64,000 bases of DNA, from assembly GCF_900105675.1 (NCBI RefSeq), contig NZ_LT629786.1:1240001-1304000 (forward strand). The letters run 5' to 3'. This document shows positions 45,662 to 55,320 of this stretch, in pieces. The first letter of the stretch is position 1. Every line of letters starts with the position of its first letter. Made by a program: the position numbers and the translations under genes. This DNA comes from Pseudomonas synxantha. GTDB taxonomy: Bacteria; Pseudomonadota; Gammaproteobacteria; Pseudomonadales; Pseudomonadaceae. The notes beneath the pieces are model-generated. The model did not search any database and had not been told where the DNA came from. It worked only from the letters and a program-made list of their open reading frames with translations.

Positions 45662-47179
45662 TCACCGCGGCGCAGGCACAAACGCCACGCTCCCATCCTC
45701 ACGCGGCTGAAACAACCGCTCGCCATTATCCGGCTGCGTCCTGACCAGCTGATGATCCACCCCCAGGAACTCCAGCGGCATCGGCTCTTGCTTGGAATGC
45801 TGCACGACGATAATCGTGCGCTGCGGGTCGAAGCGTTGGCCGCTGGTTTTGTCCAGCCAGGCCATGAATGCGGCGCTGTCACCCTGGCGGGGGAAGTCCT
45901 GGGCTTCGCTGACGTAGTAGAAGGGCTTGCCATGGTTTTGCAGGTACATCGGCAGCTTGTTGTCGACCTCCACCAGCACCATTTGCCACTGGTTCCAGGG
46001 GACGCTTTTCAGCGCTTGGGCCTGTAGGTCTGCGGCAAAGCGGGTCACGCCACCGTTGCCGTTGGTCCAGGGGTAGATCACGCCCAGCACCAACACCATC
46101 AAGCCTGCGCTGAGTCCAAAACCTTTCTGCCAACGCGGCCAACTCGCCGGTTTTGTTTGCAGGCGTTCACTCAGCCACCAGGCGGCGAGCAATTGGGCAA
46201 AGGGCACCAGCGGCAGTACGTAGTAGCTGCGACGGCTGCCGCTGGCGGTGAAGAACACAAACAACAGGCCCAGGCCCCACACCAGCCAGCGCACGTTGGG
46301 CGGGGTATGGCGCCACTGCCGCACGGCCAGCCACAGGCCGAGCAGCCAGCAGGGCGCCCAGGGCAGGGTGTAGACCGGCAGGTAGATCAGATAGGTGTAG
46401 ATCGGCCCCATATGGTCGAAGGGGTCGAAGAAGCGCACCACGTTTTCCCGCAGTACCAGTTCCAGGCCGCTCTGGCCGTAAGTGGGCGCGCCGTAGTGAT
46501 GGGACAGTACGAAAGGGATCGCGTAGAACGCTGCGGCAATGAGCACGGCCAGCAGCAGGCGTAGATTGAGGTGACGTTTGTAGCGCTGCCCGTTGAGCAG
46601 GTGCGGCAATAGCAGCAGCCCCGGCAGCACGAAACCGATCAAGCCTTTGAACAGTGAGGTGGCTGCCAACAGCAGGAAAAATACCGTGTAGCGCCCCAGT
46701 CGTGTGTCGTCCGGCCCACGCCAATACCACCACACCGCCGCCAGCACGCCGCAAACAGTCAGCACATCAGCGGTGGCTACTCGCCCCCAGAACAGGAAGT
46801 AGAAGGTGGTAGCGAGCATCCAGCCGGCAATCAACCCGGTGCCCTTGCGGAACAGGCGTTCGCCAATCAGGTAAATCAGCCAGATACTCAGCCATGCGGC
46901 AATTACCGATGACAGGCGCAGCGACCACGGCCCCAGGCCGCCCATCAGGTGGGCGAAGCCTGCAATCAACCAGTAGGAGGGCAGGGGTTTGTCGTAGTAG
47001 GGCGTGCCTTTGAGATAGGGATCGAAGTAGTCACCGCTTTGCAGCATCTGCAAGGCGATGTTCGCCCAGCGGGTTTCCGGCCCCCACAGGTCGCGGCTGC
47101 CCAGGCCCAGCAGCAACAGCAAGGCCGAGGTGCCCAGCAATAAAGCCAAGGCGCCGCGTTCGGTTCTCCAGAAGCTCAT
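45662..47179 (-). CDS. ArnT/PMT-family glycosyltransferase (GT-C fold)
   Basis: A 505-residue multispanning protein with the ArnT-like first loop SRDLWGPETRWANIALQMLQ and YYDKPLPSYWLIAGF. This is the acidic-residue and substrate region of the GT83/PMT group, which moves sugars from undecaprenyl phosphate onto lipid A or other periplasmic acceptors. AGGGA precedes ATG 47179. An alternative ATG at 47206 overlaps the arnT stop (TAATG), so coupling is also possible. It acts next to or downstream of ArnT; its sugar and acceptor are unknown. Confidence 0.82.
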   Translation of the reverse strand: MSFWRTERGALALLLGTSALLLLLGLGSRDLWGPETRWANIALQMLQSGDYFDPYLKGTPYYDKPLPSYWLIAGFAHLMGGLGPWSLRLSSVIAAWLSIWLIYLIGERLFRKGTGLIAGWMLATTFYFLFWGRVATADVLTVCGVLAAVWWYWRGPDDTRLGRYTVFFLLLAATSLFKGLIGFVLPGLLLLPHLLNGQRYKRHLNLRLLLAVLIAAAFYAIPFVLSHHYGAPTYGQSGLELVLRENVVRFFDPFDHMGPIYTYLIYLPVYTLPWAPCWLLGLWLAVRQWRHTPPNVRWLVWGLGLLFVFFTASGSRRSYYVLPLVPFAQLLAAWWLSERLQTKPASWPRWQKGFGLSAGLMVLVLGVIYPWTNGNGGVTRFAADLQAQALKSVPWNQWQMVLVEVDNKLPMYLQNHGKPFYYVSEAQDFPRQGDSAAFMAWLDKTSGQRFDPQRTIIVVQHSKQEPMPLEFLGVDHQLVRTQPDNGERLFQPREDGSVAFVPAPR

Positions 47180-47205
47180 GGGTTTTCCCTGTGGCAGGCG
47201 CTGCA

Positions 47206-48861
47206 TTAAGGTTGTCGTGGGTAAATCGTCAGCACCAGGTTGCCTTTGCGATAACGCTTGCCGCCGAGAGGCAGTTGCCCTTCTTCGCGATGTTCGCTGG
47301 TGCTCCTGACCCGCATCAGCACGCCGACCGAACCCTGCTGGCGAGCCTCGGCCAACCAGGCCTGGACGTTATCCAGCGTGATCTTGCGGTGTGCCGAGTC
47401 TTGGTAATGCAGGCCGTAGCGCAGCTCGCCCACGGTGCTGTAGAAGGCCACTTGCGGCCGCCGCAAGCGCCATGACAAGGCCGACGCAGCCCCCAGTTCG
47501 TTGCTCAGCAAAGCCTGGGTTTGCTGCAGTTCGTCCAGGTGTTCAAGCACGAACTGGTCGGGCATTTCGTTATCCGCGATCAGCGCCGGCATGCCCGCCG
47601 GCAACAATGCCACCAGCAGGCCGATGCCCAGCGCCGGCATCGCCCATAACGTCATTGGCCGTACTGCTTGCAGCAGGTTGGCGAGGATCCAGCCCAGCAG
47701 CACGATAAACACCAGGGACAGGCTGAACATCTCGGCATGGCTGTTGCCATACAGCGGGTCGGTGATTTGCAGGTAGATCAGCAGCACCATGGCGGCCATG
47801 CCAAGGGTGAAATTGACCGCGCCGTTGATCACGATCGTGCGCACCCTGCCTTGCTTGATCAGGTCGATCAACCCGTGGCCCATCAGCAATGCCAGGGGCA
47901 ACAGGCACGGCATGATGTAGGTCGGCAGCTTGCCTTTGCTCAGGCTGAAAAAGCCCAGGGGCAGCAGCAGCCACAGGGCGAGAAAGGCAATCGCCGGCTG
48001 GCGCTTTTCCTGCCAGGTCTTGAGCAATGTGGTGGGTAACAAGGCGGCCCACGGCAGGCACGCCACCACCATGATTGGCAGGAAGAACCACATCGGCCGC
48101 GCATGTTGTGCGTTGTCGGCAGCAAAGCGGCGGATGTGTTCATGCCAGAAGAAAAAATGCCAGTAATCCGGTTCCCGCACGTGGATCGCCAGGGCCCACG
48201 GCAGGCACACCAGCACGGCGACCAGCACTGCCAGCGGCCCGTAGCGCATCAGCTCGCCCACGCGGCGCTGCCAGAGCACGTAAGGCACAGCGATCAGTAC
48301 CGGCAGCAGCCATGCCAGGAAACCCTTGGTCATAAACCCCATGGCGCAGGCCAACCCCAACACTGCCCAGGCCCCCAGGCGCTCGCGAGGTGTGCGGCTG
48401 TCCAAGGCAAACCACAGCGCCACCAGGCTCAGGTTCACCCACAAGGTGAATTGCGGGTCGAGGTTGGAATACCCCGCTTGCCCGGCCACCAGGCCAAAGC
48501 TCATGTACAGCAGGGCGCAGGCGAAGCTCTTGCGCGGATCGTTCCACAAGCGCCGGGCGAGCAGGTAGGCCAGCAGCACACTCAGCCCGGTGCTCAGGAC
48601 CGAGGCGATGCGCACCCCAAACAGGTTTTCACCGAACACCGCTTGGCCGAGGGCTATCAGCCAATACCCGGCGGCGGGCTTCTCGAAATAACGCACCCCC
48701 ATGAAGTGCGGCGCCACCCAATTGCCGCTCATCAGCATTTCCTGGCTGACCTGGGCATAGCGGGTTTCATCCGGGGTCCATAAACCATGCAAGCCCAAGG
48801 GCAGCAGGAAGAAGACGGCAAAGCCGAGTAGTAACCAGGGCAGGGGATTGAAACGGGTCAT
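47206..48861 (-). CDS. arnT: Undecaprenyl phosphate-aminoarabinose:lipid A transferase (ArnT-like)
   Basis: A 551-residue membrane protein whose length and sequence follow E. coli ArnT throughout: [75 protein letters not shown] and [20 protein letters not shown]. ArnT transfers 4-amino-4-deoxy-arabinose to lipid A, giving polymyxin resistance. The other arn genes are not in the window, so this is either a stand-alone arnT or a paralogue. It is followed directly by the second glycosyltransferase. Confidence 0.82.
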   Translation of the reverse strand: MTRFNPLPWLLLGFAVFFLLPLGLHGLWTPDETRYAQVSQEMLMSGNWVAPHFMGVRYFEKPAAGYWLIALGQAVFGENLFGVRIASVLSTGLSVLLAYLLARRLWNDPRKSFACALLYMSFGLVAGQAGYSNLDPQFTLWVNLSLVALWFALDSRTPRERLGAWAVLGLACAMGFMTKGFLAWLLPVLIAVPYVLWQRRVGELMRYGPLAVLVAVLVCLPWALAIHVREPDYWHFFFWHEHIRRFAADNAQHARPMWFFLPIMVVACLPWAALLPTTLLKTWQEKRQPAIAFLALWLLLPLGFFSLSKGKLPTYIMPCLLPLALLMGHGLIDLIKQGRVRTIVINGAVNFTLGMAAMVLLIYLQITDPLYGNSHAEMFSLSLVFIVLLGWILANLLQAVRPMTLWAMPALGIGLLVALLPAGMPALIADNEMPDQFVLEHLDELQQTQALLSNELGAASALSWRLRRPQVAFYSTVGELRYGLHYQDSAHRKITLDNVQAWLAEARQQGSVGVLMRVRSTSEHREEGQLPLGGKRYRKGNLVLTIYPRQP

Positions 48862-49043
48862 GAATACGTCGCTCCTTGACGTTCAACAAGGGGCAATGAG
48901 GCAATTAAATAAGCGGGGCGAAGAGTCACGATGTTCACTGAACCATTGAAGGGGAACTTAACTAACAGGTGCAAGCGAACATGCCATAACAGGGCTGTCG
49001 TTTTGCTGAACGTAATAGCCGTGGTATATGTAAAAAAGTGTGT

Positions 49044-49727
49044 TTAAAGTTGTTTTAGTGAGACCTTCCATTGCTGCATGTTCATAGTGCCTAATGTTTC
49101 GAATTCGCCGTTGGGCAATACCTTGACGAACAGCGCGCTGCCGTATTCGGCGGCGGCAGCGTGGGGAAAGCCAAGCGACTTTTGAAAGTCGCTCATGCAG
49201 GCACTGTGGGTGATCAGCATCAGGTTGCGACCGCTGCGTTTGTGGCCGAGGATTTCCTCGCCCATGGCGTCACCGCAGATGGCCAGGGGCCCCGGCGAAA
49301 GCTCGGTCTTGCCGAACATGAACAGTGACGTCTGGGCGGTGCGCGTGGTGGGGCTGCTGAGCACGTCGGTAAGCTCCATGCCCAGTGAATCAAAGGCTTT
49401 GCCCAGTTGCGCGGCGCGTTGGCTGCCCTGGACCGTGAGGCCGCCGGCGGGGCCGAAGCACGGGTTGGTGGAGCGGTCGCAACGCTCTTCATGGCGCACC
49501 AGCACTACCACGTCACCATTGCGCCAACTGGCGAGCACCCCCGAGGTTACCAGCCGGTTGCCGACGCCCAGGTCCAGCGGCGAGGCCGGCCATAACAGGA
49601 AGCCCGTCAGAAGAGCGGCGGTAACAGTGATACCGAGCAAATGCAGGCGGTATTTTTTCAGGCGCTTTAACCGTGCCCGTTTGGGTTTAGGATTGGCCAG
49701 GGTCATATCTGCCACGCTGTTCACCAT
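49044..49727 (-). CDS. Histidine phosphatase, Ais/PmrG-like, membrane-anchored
   Basis: A 227-residue protein with a basic N-terminus and one membrane span (about residues 30-47), then a periplasmic histidine-phosphatase domain: VVLVRHEERCD carries the catalytic RHE motif, SSPTTRTAQTS the second Arg, and LMLITHSACM the late His. Ais/PmrG removes phosphate from LPS core heptose and is often co-regulated with arn genes; here arnT lies 182 bp downstream. The start may be 49727 or the Met at 49706; neither has a strong ribosome site. Confidence 0.78.
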   Translation of the reverse strand: MVNSVADMTLANPKPKRARLKRLKKYRLHLLGITVTAALLTGFLLWPASPLDLGVGNRLVTSGVLASWRNGDVVVLVRHEERCDRSTNPCFGPAGGLTVQGSQRAAQLGKAFDSLGMELTDVLSSPTTRTAQTSLFMFGKTELSPGPLAICGDAMGEEILGHKRSGRNLMLITHSACMSDFQKSLGFPHAAAAEYGSALFVKVLPNGEFETLGTMNMQQWKVSLKQL

Positions 49728-49999
49728 TCGGCACTATTGTTGTGTTTATAAACACGCACAGTTAATGGGCAGTTGCCCGTTGTGGAACAGGAGCCTGTCA
49801 TAGCGTTGCTGTCTTTTTGCTGAACACGTGCCTATTAAAAAACACCATGTGTACTAACTAATAAGTTGCGGCTTATCGCCATTTGACGCGCAATCTAAAG
49901 TGCCGAGGATGGGCAAGCAGTGAAATCCATGTGAAAAATTTGCATGGGCTGCACAATCAGCCGTTATTCTCGTTGGCAGTCCTTCCAGTGAGCGTTTTT

Positions 50000-50668
50000 A
50001 TGTTGCAGGTGCAAGGTGTTGTAAAAAACTACGCCACCCCCCAAGGCCCGCTGGCCGTCCTGGCGGGTGTCGACCTCTACCTGGGGGAACGCAGCAGCCT
50101 GGCGCTGATGGGCGAATCGGGCAGCGGCAAAAGTACGCTGTTGCACCTGGTGGCCGGGCTGGACCGTGTGGATGGCGGCAGCATTCAAATCGGCGCGCAG
50201 CGCCTCGACCAACTGACGGAGGCGCAACTGGCCCATTGGCGGCGTACTGAAATCGGCCTGGTGTTCCAGCAGTTCAACCTGATCGGCAGCTTGCGCGTGG
50301 AGGACAACCTGGCGTTCCAGGCGCGGTTGGCCGGGCGTTTCGATCCGCAGTGGCAGGCGCAGTTGGTGGAGCGCCTGGGCCTGGGCGATTTGCTCAAGCG
50401 ATACCCTGAGCAACTGTCTGGCGGCCAGCAGCAACGGGTGGCGGTAGGGCGAGCACTGGCCTCGCGCCCGGGCTTGCTGTTGGCCGATGAGCCCACCGGC
50501 AACCTCGACGAAACCACCAGCGATGAAGTGCTGCAACTGCTGTTGGACCTGCTGCACGACAGCCCTACGAGCCTGTTGATGGTCACCCACAGCCCACGCC
50601 TGGCCGCACGCCTGGACCGCCAGGTGGTGCTGCATCACGGCCGTGTCGTGCCGATGGAAGCGCGCTGA
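50000..50668 (+). CDS. ABC transporter ATP-binding protein (LolD/MacB type, AttE-like)
   Basis: A 222-residue ATPase with Walker A GESGSGKST (residues 38-46), VFQQFNLIGSLRVEDNLAFQ, signature LSGGQQQRVAVGRAL and Walker B LLLADEPTGNLDE. This is the LolD/MacB/YknY class that drives lipoprotein or peptide extraction rather than nutrient import. Start ATG 50000 is the best match to family N-termini; GTG 49988 is in frame. The permease ATG follows the stop by 1 bp. Confidence 0.88.
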   Translation: MLQVQGVVKNYATPQGPLAVLAGVDLYLGERSSLALMGESGSGKSTLLHLVAGLDRVDGGSIQIGAQRLDQLTEAQLAHWRRTEIGLVFQQFNLIGSLRVEDNLAFQARLAGRFDPQWQAQLVERLGLGDLLKRYPEQLSGGQQQRVAVGRALASRPGLLLADEPTGNLDETTSDEVLQLLLDLLHDSPTSLLMVTHSPRLAARLDRQVVLHHGRVVPMEAR

Positions 50669-50669
50669 G

Positions 50670-53132
50670 ATGGCACTGTTCTACTGGACATTGCGTGCGT
50701 TGGTAAGCCATTGGCGACGTCACCCAGTGCAGTTTTTCAGCGTGCTCACCGGTCTGTGGCTGGCCACGGCTTTATTGACCGGCGTGCAGGCCCTCAACAG
50801 CCAGGCACGGGACAGCTATGCACGCGCCAGCCAGTTGATCGGTGGTGAGCCCCAAGCCAGCCTGAGTGCGCCGGACGCCGCCAGTTTCCCGCAAGCGCTG
50901 TTTGCCCAACTGCGCCGCGCCGGGTGGCCGGTTTCCCCGGTGGTGCAGGGACGGTTGGTACTCAAGGGGCATGAGCAACAGCGCCTGCAACTGATGGGCA
51001 TCGACCCGGTGTCGTTGCCCGGCAGTGGCAGTGTGGCGGGGCAACGCTTGAGCCAGGCGCAAATGCTGGCGTTTTTCACCCCGCCAGGGCGTACCTGGGT
51101 GGCTGCGCAAACCTTGCAGGCGCTCGGGTTGCACGAGGGCGATCAGCCGCAGACACTCAACGGGCACTCCCTGCCGCCATTGCAGGTACAGGCGGACATG
51201 GCGCCGGGTTTGCTGTTGACCGATATCGCGTTTGCCCAACCCTTGCTCGACATGCAGGGGCAACTGTCACGCTTGTTGCTGGACAACACCTTCGCCGCCC
51301 GCCACCCCACGCCACCCGCCGCGCTGCAACTCAAGCAGGGCGAGGACAACAACCTCGCGCGCCTCACCGAGAGCTTTCACCTGAACCTTGATGCGTTGGG
51401 CTTTCTGTCCTTTGTGGTGGGGCTGTTTATCGTGCATGCGGCCATCGGCCTGGCCCTGGAACAACGCCGTGGCCTGCTGCGCACCTTGCGCGCCTGTGGC
51501 GTCAGCGCGCGGATGCTGATCCTGAGCCTGGGCGTTGAAATGGGGGTTTTATCGTTGTTGGGCGGCTTGCTCGGCATCGCCAGCGGATATGTGTTGGCCA
51601 GCCTGTTGCTGCCGGATGTGGCTGCCAGTTTGCGTGGCCTGTATGGCGCTGAAGTCCCGGGCCAACTGAGCTTGAGCCCCTGGTGGTGGCTCGCCGGCCT
51701 GGGCTTGAGCCTGCTTGGCGCACTGCTCGCCGGGGCCAGCAGCCTGTGGCGTGCCGCGCGCTTGCCCTTACTGGCGCTGGCTAACGCCCAAGCCTGGCAT
51801 GAGGCCCACGGGCGCTGGTTGCGGCGCCAGGGCTGGGTGGCGTGCGCGGCACTGCTGATCGCGCTGCTGGCGCTGTGGCTGGGCGATAGCCTGGCCGCCG
51901 GTTTTGTGCTGATGGCGGCGTTGCTGCTGGGCGCCGCGCTGGGGTTACCGGTGCTGCTCAACGGGCTGTTGAAAATCGTGCTGGGCCGCAGTCGCGCTGT
52001 GCTCGGCCAATGGTTCCTCGCCGATTGCCGCCAGCAACTGCCGGCCCTGAGCCTGGCGTTGATGGCGCTGCTGTTGGCCCTGGCGGCGAATATCGGGGCC
52101 GGTTCCATGACCTCGGGTTTCCGCCAGACTTTCAATCATTGGTTGGAGCAGCGCCTGACCGCCGAGCTGTACCTCAACCCGCAGAACCCGGCCCAGGCCG
52201 AGCAACTGAATGCCTGGCTGGCACGCCAGCCGCTGGTGCAGGCAGTGTTGCCTACCTGGCAGGTGGCGGTGCAGCTGCAAGGCTGGCCGGCAGACGTGTT
52301 TGGCGTGGTCGACGACCCCACCTATCGCCAGCACTGGCCGTTGCTTGAGGCTGCAAACGCACCCTGGGACCGCTTGCTGCAAGATGACAGCGTGATGCTC
52401 AGCGAGCAACTGGCGCGACGCTTGAACGTTCAGTTGGGCGATACCCTCTCGATCCCAACGCCACAAGGAAGCTGGGCGCCGCAGATCGTCGGGATCTACG
52501 CCGACTACGGCAACCCCAAGGGCCACCTGCTGGTCAATGCCCGGCACTTGCTGGCGCACTGGCCGACACTGTCACCGGCGCGTTTCAACCTGCGGGTGGC
52601 GCCCCAGAACGTGCCGGCGCTGGTGGGTGAGGTGCAGCGTCAATTTGCCCTCGAAGACAGCCACATTGTCGATCAACAGCAACTCAAGGGCTGGTCCAGC
52701 CAGGTCTTCGAACGCACCTTCGCCGCCACCGCCGCGTTGAACAGCCTTACGCTGGGCGTGGCTGGCGTGGCGTTGTTCATCAGCCTGCTGACCCAGAGCC
52801 AGAGCCGCCTCGGCCAACTCGCGCCGCTGTGGGCATTGGGTGTGACGCGGCGCCAACTGATGCTGCTCAATCTGGGCCAGACCTGGCTGCTGGCGTTGCT
52901 CACACTGATCCTGGCGTTGCCGTTGGGGCTGCTGCTGGCGTGGTGCCTGGATGCGGTGATCAACGTCCAGGCCTTCGGTTGGCGCCTGCCGTTGCAGGTG
53001 TTCCCCTGGCAGCTTGCGCAATTACTGGGGCTGGCGATGGTTGCCACGTTGCTGGCGTCTGCCTGGCCCTTGTGGCAGTTGTACCGCAGCCGCCCGGCGG
53101 ATTTGTTGAGGACCTTTGCCCATGAAGATTAA
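50670..53132 (+). CDS. FtsX-family ABC permease, two-domain (AttFG-like)
   Basis: An 820-residue protein with two FtsX/MacB modules. Membrane segments occur near the N-terminus, at about 240-330 (LGFLSFVVGLFIVHAAIGLA onward), near 380-450, and at the C-terminus, with large periplasmic domains between. It is a fused four-span pair, so it may act without a second permease. It works with the ATPase upstream and the lipoprotein downstream (11-bp overlap), the AttEFGH-like arrangement. Confidence 0.85.
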   Translation: MALFYWTLRALVSHWRRHPVQFFSVLTGLWLATALLTGVQALNSQARDSYARASQLIGGEPQASLSAPDAASFPQALFAQLRRAGWPVSPVVQGRLVLKGHEQQRLQLMGIDPVSLPGSGSVAGQRLSQAQMLAFFTPPGRTWVAAQTLQALGLHEGDQPQTLNGHSLPPLQVQADMAPGLLLTDIAFAQPLLDMQGQLSRLLLDNTFAARHPTPPAALQLKQGEDNNLARLTESFHLNLDALGFLSFVVGLFIVHAAIGLALEQRRGLLRTLRACGVSARMLILSLGVEMGVLSLLGGLLGIASGYVLASLLLPDVAASLRGLYGAEVPGQLSLSPWWWLAGLGLSLLGALLAGASSLWRAARLPLLALANAQAWHEAHGRWLRRQGWVACAALLIALLALWLGDSLAAGFVLMAALLLGAALGLPVLLNGLLKIVLGRSRAVLGQWFLADCRQQLPALSLALMALLLALAANIGAGSMTSGFRQTFNHWLEQRLTAELYLNPQNPAQAEQLNAWLARQPLVQAVLPTWQVAVQLQGWPADVFGVVDDPTYRQHWPLLEAANAPWDRLLQDDSVMLSEQLARRLNVQLGDTLSIPTPQGSWAPQIVGIYADYGNPKGHLLVNARHLLAHWPTLSPARFNLRVAPQNVPALVGEVQRQFALEDSHIVDQQQLKGWSSQVFERTFAATAALNSLTLGVAGVALFISLLTQSQSRLGQLAPLWALGVTRRQLMLLNLGQTWLLALLTLILALPLGLLLAWCLDAVINVQAFGWRLPLQVFPWQLAQLLGLAMVATLLASAWPLWQLYRSRPADLLRTFAHED

Positions 53133-54186
53133 GGCGTTGTGCTGCGCCGCCTTGTTACTGCTGAGCGCATGCGACAAGACGCCTGCGCCCGAGACCAGCT
53201 TCGCCGGCCTGGGCAGTGAGGCGGCGGACTTTACTCAGGTTGTGCCCGGCAAGGTCTTCAGCTTTCCCGAGGACCATGGCCCGCACCCAGGCTTTCGTAT
53301 CGAATGGTGGTACGTCACCGCCAACCTCAAGGATGCCCAGGGCAATCTCTTCGGTGTGCAATGGACGCTGTTTCGCAATGCGCTGAAGGCCGGCTCCACG
53401 CAACCGGGCTGGCACGATTCAACGGTGTGGCTCGGTCACGCCGCCGTCACTTCGGCCACCCGCCACTACGCCGCCGAACGTCTGGCCCGCGGCGGCGTCG
53501 GCCAGGCCGGCGCCCAGGCGGTGCCGTTCAACGCCTGGATCGACGACTGGAACTTTGCCACCCAACCCGGCGCCGCCAGCCCCCTGGCTGACATGCAACT
53601 CAAGGCCAGCGGTGCCCAATTCGCCTACGACCTGCGCCTGACCTCCAACCGCCCATTGGTGCTGCAAGGTGACAAGGGCTACAGCCGCAAATCCGACCAG
53701 GGCCAGGCGTCGTACTACTACAGCCAGCCTTTCTTCACCGCCAATGGCAGCGTCAGTCTCGACGGCCAGGTCTACCAGGTCAGCGGCCCGGCCTGGCTCG
53801 ACCGCGAATGGAGCAGCCAACCCCTGGCCGCCAGCCAGACCGGTTGGGACTGGTTCTCCCTGCACCTGGACCGGGGCGAGCAACTGATGCTGTTTCGCGT
53901 GCGGCAAAAAGACGGTGGCGGTTACCTCACCGGCACCTGGATCGACGCCCAAGGCCACACCGAGACCCTGCACAATGCCGATATCCAACTCACACCGCTC
54001 GCCACCACGGGCATCGACGGGCGCAGCATTCCTACGCGCTGGTCGCTGAAAATTCCTGGTAAACAGCTGGATATCACTACCCAGGCGGTCAATCCAAAGG
54101 CGTGGATGAACCTGGGGATTCCCTACTGGGAAGGTCCAGTGAAGTTCGAGGGTGGGGTGGGGTATTTGGAGATGACGGGGTATTAG
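53122..54186 (+). CDS. AttH/CrtC-family lipoprotein
   Basis: A 354-residue lipoprotein with the lipobox LLSAC (Cys16). HPGFRIEWWYVTANLKDAQG, VWLGHAAVTSATRHYAAERL and GPAWLDREWSSQPL are the hallmarks of the AttH/CrtC lipocalin-like double-domain family, called 'carotenoid 1,2-hydratase-like' in databases. Its role in carotenoid chemistry is unlikely here. It is probably a cargo or cofactor of the ABC system whose permease gene it overlaps by 11 bp. The TTG-like earlier starts are not convincing. Confidence 0.85.
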   Translation: MKIKALCCAALLLLSACDKTPAPETSFAGLGSEAADFTQVVPGKVFSFPEDHGPHPGFRIEWWYVTANLKDAQGNLFGVQWTLFRNALKAGSTQPGWHDSTVWLGHAAVTSATRHYAAERLARGGVGQAGAQAVPFNAWIDDWNFATQPGAASPLADMQLKASGAQFAYDLRLTSNRPLVLQGDKGYSRKSDQGQASYYYSQPFFTANGSVSLDGQVYQVSGPAWLDREWSSQPLAASQTGWDWFSLHLDRGEQLMLFRVRQKDGGGYLTGTWIDAQGHTETLHNADIQLTPLATTGIDGRSIPTRWSLKIPGKQLDITTQAVNPKAWMNLGIPYWEGPVKFEGGVGYLEMTGY

Positions 54187-54244
54187 GGGCGCTTTCCGTA
54201 GGTTCTTATCTTTTGCTGTGTAGGCAACTTCCCAAACTTATTTT

Positions 54245-55318
54245 TTGACCCCTCCTGCTTGTGTCCAGGCTGTAGGCGCTTGCTTATCTTTCGATGCCAT
54301 CCCTCTCGGTATCGGAATCCAGGACATGGCGTACGGCTACATCAATCAACAGGCTTTACCGTACGCATTTTTGAAATCACAGCTGTGGCATGCAGGTTTG
54401 TTGCAGGGCCGAGATCATTTCGATGTGCTGAACCAACACCTGAGTCACGGATTGGTGAGGCCGGGTGAGTTGGTGATCGTTCCAGAAGCGTCCGGTGCCC
54501 ATTGCACAATCGAAGAAGCCTGGTTGATGCGCCATGCGGAAAAGATTAGTCGCCAGTTGGACCAGAATATGTCTCTCGATGGAGCTGGAAATAAAAATTA
54601 TGACCTGGCGCAGAGCATTCTGGGGTATGGCTCGATTGGGATAGGCAGTGCGACATCGGCTTGGAGCCGACACCTGAGGGAGGTCGCAAACACCTTGGAG
54701 GAAATCGAGCAATTGCATCGACAATTGAAGGACGGTGGACTGGACAGAGAGACGTTCATACGCCAACGCCAACGGATGTTTGACGTTTTGCATTCGCAAC
54801 TGCAAGGGACTGCACGATTTGGCTCGGGGTTGCGTGGCAATCAATCGCTGAAGGGAACGCTTGGGATCTCGACCAAAAGCTATCTGCATCAAGGCGAGAT
54901 TGCGGGGTATGCGCAGCGGGTTCACACAATTACGCAGATGTCGAAATGGTTGAAGCAAGGAACGTATCTTGGGATGGCGTTGGATGTGGGCGTGGCGGGT
55001 CTGGAAATCAAGGAGGCGTGTGTGGCGGGAAGGGAGGTGCAATGCAAAAGAGCGAAGTATGTGGAGACGGGAAGGTTGGTGGGTGGGGTGGTAGGGGCTG
55101 CTGGCGCAGGGGGGCTGGGTGCTGAATTAACACGGCGTGCATGCAACATTTTTCTAGGTGTCGCGACGAGAGGATCCGGTGCTCTGGCCTGCGCAATCAT
55201 TGGGGGCGCGACGGCAGGGTATCTAGGAGGTAAGAAGGGCGGGGATGGTGGGGCGTTTCTGGGTGGAAAAATCATAGAGAACGACGGTGATTTGATATTC
55301 CAGCCAGGGGGGGCTTAA
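54245..55318 (+). CDS. Putative membrane-active secreted effector (unrecognised)
   Basis: A frame of 357 residues if the TTG at 54245 is used, 330 from ATG 54326; neither has a proper ribosome site, so the 5' end may be incomplete. An N-terminal LysM-like region contains HGLVRPGELVIVPEASG, the middle is helical (NTLEEIEQLHRQLKD), and the last ~130 residues hold Gly-rich hydrophobic helices (LVGGVVGAAGAGGLGAELT, ALACAIIGGATAGYLGGKKG). That plan is seen in pore-forming secreted toxins. A small two-span protein starts 3 bp after the stop, as an immunity protein would. Base composition is less GC-rich than in the neighbours. Function inferred only. Confidence 0.6.
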   Translation: MTPPACVQAVGACLSFDAIPLGIGIQDMAYGYINQQALPYAFLKSQLWHAGLLQGRDHFDVLNQHLSHGLVRPGELVIVPEASGAHCTIEEAWLMRHAEKISRQLDQNMSLDGAGNKNYDLAQSILGYGSIGIGSATSAWSRHLREVANTLEEIEQLHRQLKDGGLDRETFIRQRQRMFDVLHSQLQGTARFGSGLRGNQSLKGTLGISTKSYLHQGEIAGYAQRVHTITQMSKWLKQGTYLGMALDVGVAGLEIKEACVAGREVQCKRAKYVETGRLVGGVVGAAGAGGLGAELTRRACNIFLGVATRGSGALACAIIGGATAGYLGGKKGGDGGAFLGGKIIENDGDLIFQPGGA

Positions 55319-55320
55319 GC

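Noticed and set aside
48862..49043. Textbook PmrA or PhoP box upstream of arnT
   Set aside because: CTTAAC and GTTCAG fragments are present, but I found no full direct repeat at the correct spacing; only the shared 27-bp motif is reported.
53122..54186. Carotenoid 1,2-hydratase
   Set aside because: Only the fold is shared; no carotenoid genes are present and the protein is a lipoprotein in an AttEFGH-like ABC operon.
54245..54325. Definite N-terminus of the putative effector
   Set aside because: Neither TTG 54245 nor ATG 54326 has a proper ribosome site, so the exact start is left open.
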